Assembly: GCF_051401765.1 (NCBI RefSeq)
Contig: NW_027480422.1
Span: 21,966,001 to 22,030,000, forward strand
Origin: Calliopsis andreniformis
Lineage: Eukaryota > Arthropoda > Insecta > Hymenoptera > Andrenidae
DNA length: 64,000 nucleotides
Direction: 5' to 3'
Below, in pieces: positions 39,875 through 52,780 of this stretch. How positions within the stretch are numbered: position 1 is the first letter of the stretch; each line of letters opens with the position of its first letter. The notes beneath the pieces are model-generated. The model did not search any database and was not told the origin of the DNA. It worked only from the letters and a program-made list of their open reading frames with translations. The position numbers and the translations under genes are program-made.

Positions 39875-41700
39875 GCCTTAGAAGTCAACGCGCGAAGCAT
39901 AAAATACAAAATAAATAGAACAGTTTTTCCATTGTATGAAACGAATAATTGCAACCAGTGTGAAAGTTATGGTCATTTCTACGTTCCGGGCAACCTAGGC
40001 TTCACTCTAGGGCGTTGTTCCACCAGATCGAATAGTTAGGGCCTGAGAAGTCAACGTAAGAAGCATAAAATACAATATAAATACAACAGCATTTCCATCG
40101 TATATAATGTATATTTGCAAACAGTGTGAAAGTAAAGGTCATTTCTTGGTTCCGGGCAACCTATGCTTAACTGTAGGGCGTTGCTCCACCAGATCGCATA
40201 GCTATGGACTTAAAATTTAACGTCAGAAGCATAAAATACAATAAAAATGCAATAGTTTTTCCATCGTATAACAGGAATAATTGCAACCAGTGTCAAAGTA
40301 ATGGTCATTTCTACGTTTCGGGCCATCTAGGCTTCACTCAAGAGCGTTGCTCCACCAGATCGAATAGTTAGGGCCTTAGAAGTCAACGCGCGAAGCATAA
40401 AATACAAAATAAATAGAACAGTTTTTCCATTGTATGAAACGAATAATTGCAACCAGTGTGAAAGTTATGGTCATTTCTACGTTCCGGGCAACCTAGGCTT
40501 CACTCTAGGGCGTTGTTCCACCACATCGAATAGCTACGGCCTTAGGAGTCAACTCCAGAAGCATAAAATACAATATAGATACAACAGCATTTCCAACGTA
40601 TAAAATGAATGATTGCAAACAGTGTGAAAGTTATGGTCATTTATACCGTCCGGGCAACCTAGGCCTAACTCCAGGGCGTTGCTCCACCAGATCGAATAGT
40701 TAGGGACTTTGAGTACAACGGCAGAAGCATAAAACACACTAAAAATGCAACAGTTTCTCCATTGTATAACAGGAATAACTGCATCCAGTGTGAAAGTACT
40801 GGTCATTTCTATGTTCCGGGTAACCTATGCTTCACTCTAGGGCGCTGCACCACCAGATCGAGTAGCTAGGGACTTAGAATTCAACGCCAGAAGAATAAAA
40901 TAAAACATAAGTAAAACAGTTTTTCCATCGTATAAAATGTATAATTGCAAGAAGTGTTAAGGCAATGGTCATTTCCACGTTCCAGGCAACCTACGCTTCA
41001 CTCTAGGACGTTGGTCCACCAGATCCAATAGATAGGCCCTCAGAAGTCAACGCCGGATGCACCAAATACAAAATAAATACAACAGTTTTTCCATCGTATA
41101 AAACGAATAATTGCAACCAGTGTGAAAGTAATGGACATTTCTACGTTCCGGGCAACCTAGGCTTAACTCCAGGGCGTTGCTCCACCAGATCGAATAGTTA
41201 GGGACTTTGAATACAACACCAGAAGCACAAAATACAATAAAAATGCAACAGTTTTTCCATCGTATAACAGGAATAATTGCAACCAGTGTGAAAGTACAGG
41301 TCATTTCTACGTTCCGGGCAACCTAGGTTTCGCTGTAGGGCGTTGCTCCACCAGATCGAGTAGCTAGCGGCTAAGAAGTCAACGCCAGAAGCATAAAACA
41401 CAATAAAAATACAACAGTTTTTCCATCGTATAAAAGGAATAATTGCAACCAGTGTGAAAGTTATGGTCATTTCTACGTTACGGGCAACCTAGGTTTCGCT
41501 GTTGGGAGTTGCTCCACCAGATCGAATAGCTAGGGACTTAGAAGTCAACGCCAGAAGCGTAAAATACAATAAAAATGCAACAGTCTTTCCATCGTATGAT
41601 AGGAATAACTGCAACCAGTGTGAATGTACTGGTCATTTCTATGTTCCCGGTAACCTAGGCTTCACTCTAGGGCGTTGCTGCACCAGACCGAATAGCGAGG
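39875..41700 (+). repeat. HOR-E copy 1 (11 monomers, 1,826 bp)
   Basis: This is an 11-monomer unit repeated at exactly 1,826 bp. The HOR-D-type marker sits at 40,042 and 41,868. The private monomers with TTATACCGTCCGGGC (about 40,641), AGTACAACGGCAGAAGC (about 40,712) and GCCGGATGCACCAAATAC (about 41,052) return in copy 2. It fuses HOR-D monomers with a distinct set, so it arose by recombination between two domains before duplicating. Confidence 0.87.
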
Positions 41701-43306
41701 GACTTAGAAGTCAACGCGCGAAGCATAAAATACAAAATAAATAGAACAGTTTTTCCATTGTATGAAACGAATAATTGCAACCAGTGTGAAAGTTATGGTC
41801 ATTTCTACGTTCCGGGCAACCTAGGCTTCACTCTAGGGCGTTGTTCCACCAGATCGAATAGTTAGGGCCTGAGAAGTCAACGTAAGAAGCATAAAATACA
41901 ATATAAATACAACAGCATTTCCATCGTATATAATGTATATTTGCAAACAGTGTGAAAGTAAAGGTCATTTCTTGGTTCCGGGCAACCTATGCTTAACTGT
42001 AGGGCGTTGCTCCACCAGATCGCATAGCTATGGACTTAAAATTTAACGTCAGAAGCATAAAATACAATAAAAATGCAACAGTTTTTCCATCGTATAACAG
42101 GAATAATTGCAACCAGTGTCAAAGTAATGGTCATTTCTACGTTTCGGGCCATCTAGGCTTCACTCAAGAGCGTTGCTCCACCAGATCGAATAGTTAGGGC
42201 CTTAGAAGTCAACGCGCGAAGCATAAAATACAAAATAAATAGAACAGTTTTTCCATTGTATGAAACGAATAATTGCAACCAGTGTGAAAGTTATGGTCAT
42301 TTCTACGTTCCGGGCAACCTAGGCTTCACTCTAGGGCGTTGTTCCACCACATCGAATAGCTACGGCCTTAGGAGTCAACTCCAGAAGCATAAAATACAAT
42401 ATAGATACAACAGCATTTCCAACGTATAAAATGAATGATTGCAAACAGTGTGAAAGTTATGGTCATTTATACCGTCCGGGCAACCTAGGCCTAACTCCAG
42501 GGCGTTGCTCCACCAGATCGAATAGTTAGGGACTTTGAGTACAACGGCAGAAGCATAAAACACACTAAAAATGCAACAGTTTCTCCATTGTATAACAGGA
42601 ATAACTGCATCCAGTGTGAAAGTACTGGTCATTTTTATGTTCCGGGTAACCTATGCTTCACTCTAGGGCGCTGCACCACCAGATCGAGTAGCTAGGGACT
42701 TAGAATTCAACGCCAGAAGAATAAAATAAAACATAAGTAAAACAGTTTTTCCATCGTATAAAATGTATAATTGCAAGAAGTGTTAAGGCAATGGTCATTT
42801 CCACGTTCCAGGCAACCTACGCTTCACTCTAGGACGTTGGTCCACCAGATCCAATAGATAGGCCCTCAGAAGTCAACGCCGGATGCACCAAATACAAAAT
42901 AAATACAACAGTTTTTCCATCGTATAAAACGAATAATTGCAACCAGTGTGAAAGTAATGGACATTTGTACGTTCCGGGCAACCTAGGCTTAACTCCAGGG
43001 CGTTGCTCCACCAGATCGAATAGTTAGGGACTTTGAATACAACACCAGAAGCACAAAATACAATAAAAATGCAACAGTTTTTCCATCGTATAACAGGAAT
43101 AATTGCAACCAGTGTGAAAGTACAGGTCATTTCTACGTTCCGGGCAACCTAGGTTTCGCTCTAGGGCGTTGCTCCACCAGATCAAATAGCTAGCGACTAA
43201 GAAGTCAACGCCAGAAGCATAAAACACAATAAAAATTCAACAGTTTTTCCATCGTATAAAAGGAATAATTGCAACCAGTGTGAAAGTTATGGTCATTTCT
43301 ACGTTC
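41701..43306 (+). repeat. HOR-E copy 2 (partial, about 1,606 bp)
   Basis: Matches copy 1 at 1,826 bp until about 43,306. There copy 1 continues with GTTACGGGC and this copy changes to CCTAGGCTAACTCCAGG, the first monomer of the following trimer. A few point differences are visible, for example CATTTTTATG for CATTTCTATG near 42,631. Confidence 0.85.
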
Positions 43307-43309
43307 CGG

Positions 43310-43805
43310 GCAACCTAGGCTAACTCCAGGGCGTTGCTCCACCAGATCGAATAGTTAGGGACTTTGAATACAACACCAGAAGCACAAAATACAACAAAAA
43401 TGCAACAGTTTTTCCATCGTATAACAGGAAAGCTGCAACCAGTGTGAAAGTACTCGTCATTTCTATGTTCCTGGTACCCTAGGCTTCACTCTAGGGCGTT
43501 GCTCCACCAGATCGAACAGCTAGGGACTTAGAATTCAACGCCACGAGAAGAAAATACAACATAATTATAACAGTGTTTCCATCGTATAAAATGTATAATT
43601 GCAAGCAGTGTGAAGGTACTGGTCATTTCTACCTTCCGGGCAACCTAGGCTTTACTCTAGAGCATTGCTACACCAGACCGAATTGTTAGGGCCTAAGAAG
43701 ACAACGCCAGAAGCATAAAATACAATATAAATACAACAGCTTTTCTACCGTATATAATGTATATTTGCAAACAGTGTGAAAGTAAAGGTCATTTCTAGGT
43801 TCCGG
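43310..43805 (+). repeat. 3-monomer tandem unit, copy 1 (496 bp)
   Basis: A trimer two bases short of 3 x 166. One loss is in CCTAGGCTAACTCC (others have GGCTTAAC); the other is in AACAGGAAAGCTGCAACC (others have GGAATAACTGC). Further private marks are GTTCCTGGTACCCTAGGC and CGCCACGAGAAG. It is followed directly by a copy in which I found no difference. Confidence 0.88.
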
Positions 43806-44301
43806 GCAACCTAGGCTAACTCCAGGGCGTTGCTCCACCAGATCGAATAGTTAGGGACTTTGAATACAACACCAGAAGCACAAAATACAACAAAAATGCA
43901 ACAGTTTTTCCATCGTATAACAGGAAAGCTGCAACCAGTGTGAAAGTACTCGTCATTTCTATGTTCCTGGTACCCTAGGCTTCACTCTAGGGCGTTGCTC
44001 CACCAGATCGAACAGCTAGGGACTTAGAATTCAACGCCACGAGAAGAAAATACAACATAATTATAACAGTGTTTCCATCGTATAAAATGTATAATTGCAA
44101 GCAGTGTGAAGGTACTGGTCATTTCTACCTTCCGGGCAACCTAGGCTTTACTCTAGAGCATTGCTACACCAGACCGAATTGTTAGGGCCTAAGAAGACAA
44201 CGCCAGAAGCATAAAATACAATATAAATACAACAGCTTTTCTACCGTATATAATGTATATTTGCAAACAGTGTGAAAGTAAAGGTCATTTCTAGGTTCCG
44301 G
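43806..44301 (+). repeat. 3-monomer tandem unit, copy 2 (496 bp)
   Basis: Repeats 43,310-43,805 at 496 bp with both diagnostic one-base losses and all private variants kept, and no difference found by reading. It ends where GTTCCGGGCATCCTAGGC begins at about 44,298. It is one of the most recent events in the window. Confidence 0.88.
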
Positions 44302-45420
44302 GCATCCTAGGCTTAACTGTAGGGCGTTGCTCCACCAGATCGCATAGCTAGGGACTTAAAATTTAACGTCAGAAGCATAAAATACAATAAAAATGCAACA
44401 GTTTCTCCATTGTATAACAGGAATAACTGCAACCAGTGTGAAAGTACTGGTCATTTCTATGTTCCGGGTAACCTAGGCTTCACTCTAGGGCGCTGCACCA
44501 CCAGATCGAGTAGCTAGGGACTTAGAATTCAACGCCAGAAGAATAAAATAAAACATAAGTACAACAGTGTTTCCATCGTATAAAATGTATAATTGCAAGT
44601 AGTGTTAAGGCAATGATCATTTCCACGTTCCAGGCAACCTACGCTTCACTCTAGGGCGTTGGTCCACCAGATCCAATAGATAGGGCCTCAGAAGTCAACG
44701 CCGGATGCACCAAATACAAAATACATACAACAGTTTTTCCATCGTATAAAACGAATAATTGAAACCAGTGTGAAGGTAATGGTCATTTCTACGTTCCGGG
44801 CAACCTAGGCTTCACTCTAGGCCGTTGCTACACCACATCGTCTAGCTACGGCCTTAGAAGTCAACGCCAGAAGCATAAAATTCAATAAAAGTACAACAGT
44901 TTTTCCATCGTATAACAGGAATGATTGCAACCAGAGTGAAAGTGATGGTCATAGGTCCGGGCGACCTAGGCTTCACTCTCGGGTGTTGGTCCACCAGACC
45001 GAATAGTTAGGGCCTAAGTAGTCAACGCCAGAAGCATAAAATACAAAATAAATACAATAGTTTTTCCATCGTATAGCAGGAATAATTGCAACCAGTGTGA
45101 AAGTAATGGTCATTTCTACGTTCCGGGCAACCACGGCTTCACCCAAGGGCGTTGCTCCACCAGATCGAATAGTTAGGGCCTTAGAAGTAAGCGCCCGAAG
45201 CATATAATACAATAAAAATGCAACAGTTTTTCCGTCATATAGCATGAATAATTGCAACCAGTGTGAAAGTAATGGTCATTTCTACGTTTCGGGCAACCTA
45301 GGCTTCACTCAAGAGCGATGCTCCACCAGATCGAATAGTTAGGGCCTTAGAAGTCAACGCGCGAAGCATAAAATACAAAATAAATAGAACAGTTTTTCCA
45401 TTGTATGAAACGAATAATTG
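44302..45420 (+). repeat. mixed monomers, including a 5-bp-short monomer
   Basis: About 44,430-44,720 resembles about 40,780-41,070 in HOR-E. The monomer boundary near 44,948 reads GGTCATAGGTCCGGGCG, about five bases shorter than the usual GGTCATTTCTACGTTCCGGG; I saw this form only here. The monomers from about 44,973 to 45,400 recur at about 48,500-48,950, 49,290-49,750 and 57,040-57,410. Confidence 0.75.
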
Positions 45421-46175
45421 CAACCAGTGTGAAAGTTATGGTCTTTTCTTCGTTCCGGGCAACCTAGGCTTCACTCTAGGTCGTTGCTCCACCAAATCGA
45501 ATAGCTAGGGCCTTAGAAGTCATAGCACGAAGCATAAAATACAAAATTAATACAACAGTTATTCCATCGTATAACAGGTATAATTACAACCAGGGTGAAA
45601 GTAATGGGCATTTCTACGTTCCGAGCAACCTAGGCTTCACTCTAGGGCGTAGCTCCACCAGGTCGAGTAGTTAGGGCCTTAGAAAACAACTCCAGACGCA
45701 TAAAATACAATAAAAATACAACAGTTTTTCCATCGTATAAAAAGAATAATTGCAACCAGTGTCAAAGTAACGGTCATTTCTACGTTTCGGGCCATCTAGG
45801 CTTCACTCAAGAGCGTTGCTCCACCAGATCGAATAGTTAGGGCCTTAGAAGTCAACGCGCGAAGCATAAAATACAAAATAAATAGAACAGTTTTTCCATT
45901 GTATGAAACGAATAATTGCAACCAGTGTGAAAGTTATGGTCATTTCTACGTTTCGGGCAACATAGGCTTCACTCTTGGACGTTGCCTCACGAGAATGAAT
46001 AGCTAGGACCTTAGAAGTCAACGCCAGTAGCATAAAATACAACATGGATACAACACCTTTTCCATCGGATAAAACTAATAATTTCAACCAGTGTGAAAGT
46101 TATGGTCATTCCTACGTTCCGTGCAACCTTGTCTTTACTCTAGGGCGTTGCTCCACCAGATCGAATTGTTAGGCC
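45421..46175 (+). repeat. HOR-D fragment joined to module M
   Basis: Carries the AGTCATAGCACGAAGC, AAAACAACTCCAGACGC and CGCGAAGC monomers of HOR-D in order. Near 45,930-45,960 it passes into the ACATAGGCTTCACTCTTGG monomer of module M. The HOR-D marker monomer itself is absent, so this is a partial unit bounded by two junctions. Confidence 0.78.
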
Positions 46176-48495
46176 CTTAGAAGTCAACGCGTGAAGCATA
46201 AAATACAAAATAAATAGAACAGTTTTTCCATTGTATGAAATGAATAATTGCAACCAGTGTGAAAGTTATGGTCTTTTCTACGTTCCGGGCAACCTAGGCT
46301 TCACTATAGAGCGTTGTTCCACCAGATCGAAAAGTTAGGGCCTAAGAAGTCAACGTCAGAAGAATACAATACAATATAAATACTACAGCTTTTCCATCGT
46401 ATATAATGTATATTTGCAAACAGTGTGAAAGTAAAGGTCATTTCTAGGTTCCGGGCAACCTAGGCTTAACTGTAGGGTGTTGCTCCACCAGATCGCATAG
46501 CTAGGGACTTAAAATTTAACGCCAGAAGCATAAAATACAATAAAAATGCAACAGTTTTTCTATAGTATAACAGGAATAATTGCAACCAGTGTGAAAGTAC
46601 AGGTCATTTCTACGTTCCGGGCAACCTAGGCTTCGCACTAGGGCCTTGCTCCACCAGATCGAATAGCTAGGGACTTAGAAGTCAACCCCACAAGCATAAA
46701 ATATAATAAAAATGCAACAGTTTTTCCATCGTATAACAGGAATAATTGCAACCAGTGTGAAAGTACAGGTCATTTCTACGTTACGGGCAACGTAGGTTTC
46801 GCTGTAGGGAGTTGCTGCACCAGATCGAATAGCTAGGGACTTAGAAGTCAACGCCAGAAGGATAAAATACAATAAAAATGCAACAGTTTTTCCATCGTAT
46901 AACAGGAATAATTGCAACCAGTGTGAAAGTACAGGTCATTTCTACGTTACGGGCAACCTAGGTTTCGCTGTTGGGAGTTGCTCCACCAGATCGAATAGCT
47001 AGGGACTTAGAAGTCAACGCCAGAAGCATAAAATACAATAAAAATGCAACAGTCTTTCCATCGTATGATAGGAATAACTGCAACCAGTGGGAATGTACTA
47101 GTCATTTCTATGTTCCCGGTAACCTAGGCTTCACTCTAGGGCGTTGCTGCACCAGGCCGAATAGCGAGGGACTTAGAAGTCAACGCGCGAAGCATAAAAT
47201 ACAAAATAAATAGAACAGTTTTTCCATTGTATGAAACGAATAATTGCAACCAGTGTGAAAGTTATGGTCATTTCTACGTTCCGGGCAACCTAGGCTTCGC
47301 TTAAGGGCGTTGCTCCACCAGATCGAATAGCTAGGGCCTAAAAACTCAACGCCAGAAGCATAAAATCCAATATAAATACAACAGCTTTACCATCGTATAT
47401 AATGTATATTTGCAAACAGTGTGAAGGTATAGGTCATTTCTACGTTCCGGGCAACCTAGGCTTAACTGTAGGGCGTTGCTCCACCAGATCGAATAGTTAG
47501 GGCCTTAGAAGTCAACGCGCGAAGCATAAAATACAAAATAAATAGAACAGTTTTTCCATTGTATGAAACGAATAATTGCAACCAGTGTGAAAGTAATGGT
47601 CATTTCTACGTTCCGTGCAACCTAGGCTTGACTCTAGGGCGTTGCTCCACCACATCGAATGGCTGCAGCTTTAGAAGTCAACGCCAGAGGCATAAAATAC
47701 AATATAAATACTACAGTTTTTCCATCGTATACAATCAATGATTGCAAACATTGTGAAAGTAACGGTCATTTCTACGTTCCGGGTAACCTGGGCTTGACTC
47801 TAGGGCGTTGCTCCACCAAATCGAATAGTTAGGGCCTAAGAAGTGGACGCCAGAAGCATAAAATACAATAAAATTACAACAGTATTTCCATCGTATGGCA
47901 TGAGTAATTGCAACCAGTGTGAAAGTGATGGTCATTTCTACGTTCCGGGCAACCTTGGCCTATCTTTAGGGCGTTGCTCCACCAGATCGAATGGATAGGG
48001 CCTAAGAAGTCAACGCCAGAAGCATAAAATAAAATAAATATACAACCGTTGTTCATCGTATACCAGGAATAATTACAACCAGTGTGAAAGTAATGGACAT
48101 TTCTACGTTCCGGAATCCTAGACTCAACACTGAGGAATTGCTCCAACAGATCGAATAGCTAGGGCCTTAGAAGTCAACGCCCGAAACATAAAATACAATA
48201 AAAATACAGCAGTTTTTCCTTCGTATAACAGGAATAATTGCAACAAGCGTGAAGGTAATGGTCATTTCTACATCCCGGGCAACATAGGCTTCACTCTTGG
48301 ATGTTGCCCCATCAGATCGCCTAGCTAGGACCTTAGAAGTCAAAGCCATAAGCAGAAAATACAATAAAAATGCAACAGTTTTTCCATCGTATAGCATGAG
48401 TAATTGCAACCAGTGTGAAAGTGATGGTCATTTCTACGTTCCGGGCAACCTTGGCCTATCTTTAGGGCGTTGCTCCACCAGATCGAATAGTTAGG
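46176..48495 (+). repeat. module M, right-hand copy
   Basis: About 46,180-47,770 matches about 36,400-37,990 at 9,783 bp. About 47,559-48,494 matches 61,833-62,769 at 14,274-14,275 bp; the one-base step comes from a lost C near 48,053 (GTTGTTCATCG, where relatives read GTTGTTCCATCG). The copy at 61.8 kb lacks two monomers that are present here at about 47,230-47,560. Confidence 0.82.
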
Positions 48496-50214
48496 GACTT
48501 AGAATTCAACGCCAGAAGCATAAAATACAAAATAAATACAATAGTTTTTCCATCGTATAGCAGGAATAATTGCAACCAGTGTGAAAGTAATGGTCATTTC
48601 TACGTTCCGGGCAACCACGGCTTCACCCAAGGGCGTTGCTCCACCAGATCGAATAGTTAGGGCCTTAGAAGTAAGCGCCCGAAGCATATAATACAATAAA
48701 AATGCAACAGTTTTTCCGTCATATAGCATGAATAATTGCAACCAGTGTGAAAGTAATGGTCATTTCTACGTTTCGGGCAACCTAGGCTTCACTCAAGAGC
48801 GATGCTCCACCAGATCGAATAGTTAGGGCCTTAGAAGTCAACGCGCGAAGCATAAAATACAAAATAAATACAACAGTTTTTCCATTGTATGAAACGAATA
48901 ATTGCAACCAGTGTGAAAGTTATGGTCTTTTCTTCGTTCCGGGCAACCTAGGCTTCACTCTAGGGCGTTGTTCCACCAGATCGAAAAGTTAGGGCCTAAG
49001 AAGTCAACGTCAGAAGCATACAATACAATATAAATACTACAGCATTTCCATCGTATATAATGTATATTTGCAAACAGTGTGAAAGTAAAGGTCATTTCTA
49101 GGCTCCGGGCATCCTAGGCTTAACTGTAGGGCGTTGCTCCACCAGATCGCATAGCTAGGGACTTAAAATTTAACGTCAGAAGCATAAAATACAATAAAAA
49201 TGCAACAGTTTTTCTATAGTATAACAGGAATAATTGCAACCAGTGTGAAAGTTATGGTCATTTCTACGTTCCGGGCAACCTAGGCTTCACTCTCGGGTGT
49301 TGGTCCACCAGACCGAATAGTTAGGGCCTAAGTAGTCAACGCCAGAAGCATAAAATACAAAATAAATACAATAGTTTTTCCATCGTATAACAGGAATAAT
49401 TGCAACCAGTGTGAAAGTAATGGTCATTTCTACGTTCCGGGCAACCTCGGCTTCACCCAAGGGCGTTGCTCCACCAGATCGAATAGTTAGGGTCTTAGAA
49501 GTAAGCGCCCGAAGCATATAATAGAATAAAAATGCAACAGTTTTTCCGTCATATAGCATGAATAATTGCAACCAGTGTGAAAGTAATGGTCATTTCTACG
49601 TTTCGGGCAACCTAGGCTTCACTCAAGAGCGATGCTCCACCAGATCGAATAGTTAGGGCCTTAGAAGTCAACGCGCGAAGCATAAAATACAAAATAAATA
49701 GAACAGTTTTTCCATTGTATGAAACGAATAATTGCAACCAGTGTGAAAGTTATGGTCTTTTCTACGTTCCGGGCAACCTAGGCTTCACTCTAGGGCGTTG
49801 CTCCACCAGATCGAACAGCTAGGGACTTAGAATTCAACCCCAGGAGAAGAAAATACAACATAATTACAACAGTGTTTCCATTGTATAAAATGTATAATTG
49901 CAAGCAGTATGAAGGTAATGGTCATTTCTACCTTCCGGGCAACCTAGGCTTTACTCTAGAGCATTGCTACACCAGATCGAATAGTTAGGGCCTAAGAAGA
50001 TAACGCCAGAAGCATAAAATACAATATAAATACAACAGCTTTTCCATCGTATATAATGTATATTTGCAAACAGTGTGAAAGTAAAGGTCATTTCTAGGTT
50101 CCGGGCATCCTAGGCTTAACTGTAGGGCGTTGCTCCACCAGATCGCATAGCTAGGGACTTAAAATTTAATGTCAGAAGCATAAAATACAATAAAAATGCA
50201 ACAGTTTTTCTATA
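48496..50214 (+). repeat. duplicated CACGGCTTCACCCAAGG-type segment
   Basis: The monomers carrying AGAAGTAAGCGCCCGAAGC at about 45,183, 48,669, 49,498 and 57,134 form a module used four times. Copies at 49,491 and 57,127 are exactly 7,636 bp (46 monomers) apart and share AGTTAGGGTCTTAGAAG and CATATAATAGAATAAAAATG. The 45.2 and 48.7 kb copies instead share GGCAACCACGGCTTCACCC, so the four fall into two subfamilies. Confidence 0.8.
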
Positions 50215-52780
50215 GTACAACAGGAATAATTGCAACCAGTGTGAAAGTACAGGTCATTTCTACGTTACGGGCAACCTAGGTTTCGCTGTTGGGAGTTGCT
50301 CCACCAGATCGATTAGCTAGGGACTTAGAAGTCAACGCCAGAAGCATAAAATACGATAAAAATGCAACAGTCTTTCCATCGTATGATAGGAATAACTGCA
50401 ACCAGTGTGAATGTACTGGTCATTTCTATGTTCCCGGTAACCTAGGCTTCACTCTAGGGCGTTGCTGCACCAGACCGAATAGCGAGGGACTTAGAAGTCA
50501 ACGCGCGAAGCATAAAATACAAAATAAATACAACAGTTTTTCCATTGTATGAAACGAATAATTGCAACCAGTGTGAAAGATATGGTCATTTCTACGTTAC
50601 GGGCAACCTAGGCTTCACTCTAGGTCGTTGCTCCACCAAATCGAATAGCTAGGGCCTTAGAAGTCATAGCACGAAGCATAAAATACAAAATTAATACAAC
50701 AGTTATTCCATCGTATAACAGGTATAATTACAACCAGGGTGAAAGTAATGGGCATTTCTACGTTCCGAGCAACCTAGGCTTCACTCTAGGGCGTAGCTCC
50801 ACCAGGTCGAGTAGTTAGGGCCTTAGAAAACAATTCCAGACGCATAAAATACAATAAAAATACAACAGTTTTTCCATCGTATCAAAAGAATAATTGCAAC
50901 CAGTGTCAAAGTAATGGTCATTTCTACGTTTCGGGCAATCTAGGCTTCACTCAAGAGCGTAGCTCCACCAGATCGAATAGTTAGGGCCTTAGAAGTCAAC
51001 GCGCGAAGCATAAAATACAAAATAAATAGAACAGTTTTTCCATTGTATGAAACGAATAATTGCATCCAGTGTGAAAGTTATGGTCATTTCTACGTTCCGG
51101 GCAACCTAGGCTTCACTCTAGGGCGTTGTTCCACCAGATCGAATAGTTAGGGCCTGAGAAGTCAACGTCAGAAGCATAAAATACAATATAAATACAACAG
51201 CTTTTCCATCGTATATAATGTATAGTTGCAAACCGTGTGAAAGTAAAGGTCATTTCTTGGTTCCGGGCAACCTAGGCTTAACTGCAGGGCGTTGCTCCAC
51301 CAGATCGCATAGCTATGGACTTAAAATTTAACGTCAGAAGCATAAAATACAATAAAAATGCAACAGTTTTTCCATCGTATAACAGGAATAATTACAACCA
51401 GTGTGAAAGTTATGGTCATTTCTACGTTCCGGGCAACCTAGGCTTCACTCTAGGGCGTTGCTGCACCAGACCGAATAGCGAGGGACTTAGAAGTCAACGC
51501 GCGAAGCATAAAATACAAAATAAATAGAACAGTTTTTCCATTGTATGAAACGAATAATTGCAACCAGTGTGAAAGATATGGTCATTTCTACGTTACGGGC
51601 AACCTAGGCTTCACTCTAGGTCGTTGCTACACCAAATCGAATAGCTAAGGCCTTAGAAGTCATAGCACGAAGCATAAAATACAAAATTAATACAACAGTT
51701 ATTCCATCGTATAACAGGTATAATTACAACCAGGGTGAAAGTAATGGGCATTTCTACGTTCCGAGCAACCTAGGCTTCACTCTAGGGCGTAGCTCCACCA
51801 GGTCAAGTAGTTAGGGCCTTAGAAAACAACTCCAGACGCATAAAATACAATAAAAATACAACAGTTTTTCCATCGTATAAAAAGAATAATTGCAACCAGT
51901 GTCAAAGTAATGGTCATTTCTACGTTTCGGGCCATCTAGGCTTCACTCAAGAGCGTTGCTCCACCAGATCGAATAGTTAGGGCCTTAGAAGTCAACGCGC
52001 GAAGCATAAAATACAAAATAAATAGAACAGTTTTTCCATTGTATGAAACGAATAATTGCAACCAGTGTGAAAGTTATGGTCATTTCTACGTTTCGGGCAA
52101 CCTAGGCTTCACTCTAGGGCGTTGTTCCACCAGATCGAATAGTTAGGGCCTGAGAAGTCAACGTCAGAAGCATAAAATACAATATAAATACAACAGCTTT
52201 TCCATCGTATATAATGTATAGTTGCAAACAGTGTGAAAGTAAAGGTCATTTCTTGGTTCCGGGCAACCTAGGCTTAACTGCAGGGCGTTGCTCCACCAGA
52301 TCGCATAGCTATGGACTTAAAATTTAACGCCAGAAGCATAAAATACAATAAAAATGCAACAGTTTTTCCATCGTATAACAGGAATAATTGCAACCAGTGT
52401 GAAAGTTATGGTCATTTCTACGTTCCGGGCAACCTAGGCTTCACTCTAGGGCGTTGCTGCACCAGACCGAATAGCGAGGGACTTAGAAGTCAACGCGCGA
52501 AGCATAAAATACAAAATAAATAGAACAGTTTTTCCATTGTATGAAACGAATAATTGCAACCAGTGTGAAAGATATGGTCATTTCTACGTTACGGGCAACC
52601 TAGGCTTCACTCTAGGTCGTTGCTCCACCAAATCGAATAGCTAGGGCCTTAGAAGTCATAGCACGAAGCATAAAATACAAAATTAATACAACAGTTATTC
52701 CATCGTATAACAGGTATAATTACAACCAGGGTGAAAGTAATGGGCATTTCTACGTTCCGAGCAACCTAGGCTTCACTCTA
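50215..52780 (+). repeat. long-range duplicate (left copy, 7,802-bp offset)
   Basis: This stretch of about 2.57 kb matches 58,017-60,582 at exactly 7,802 bp (47 monomers). Markers are AGATCGATTAGCTAGGGAC at about 50,306 (58,108 has AGGTCGATTAGC), GTATCAAAAGAATAATTGC at 50,880 and 58,682, and GCAAACCGTGTGAAAG at about 51,227 and 59,029. It contains one and a half HOR-D 6-mers. Right of about 52,780 this copy has a two-monomer deletion, whereas the other copy continues the normal unit. Confidence 0.85.
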
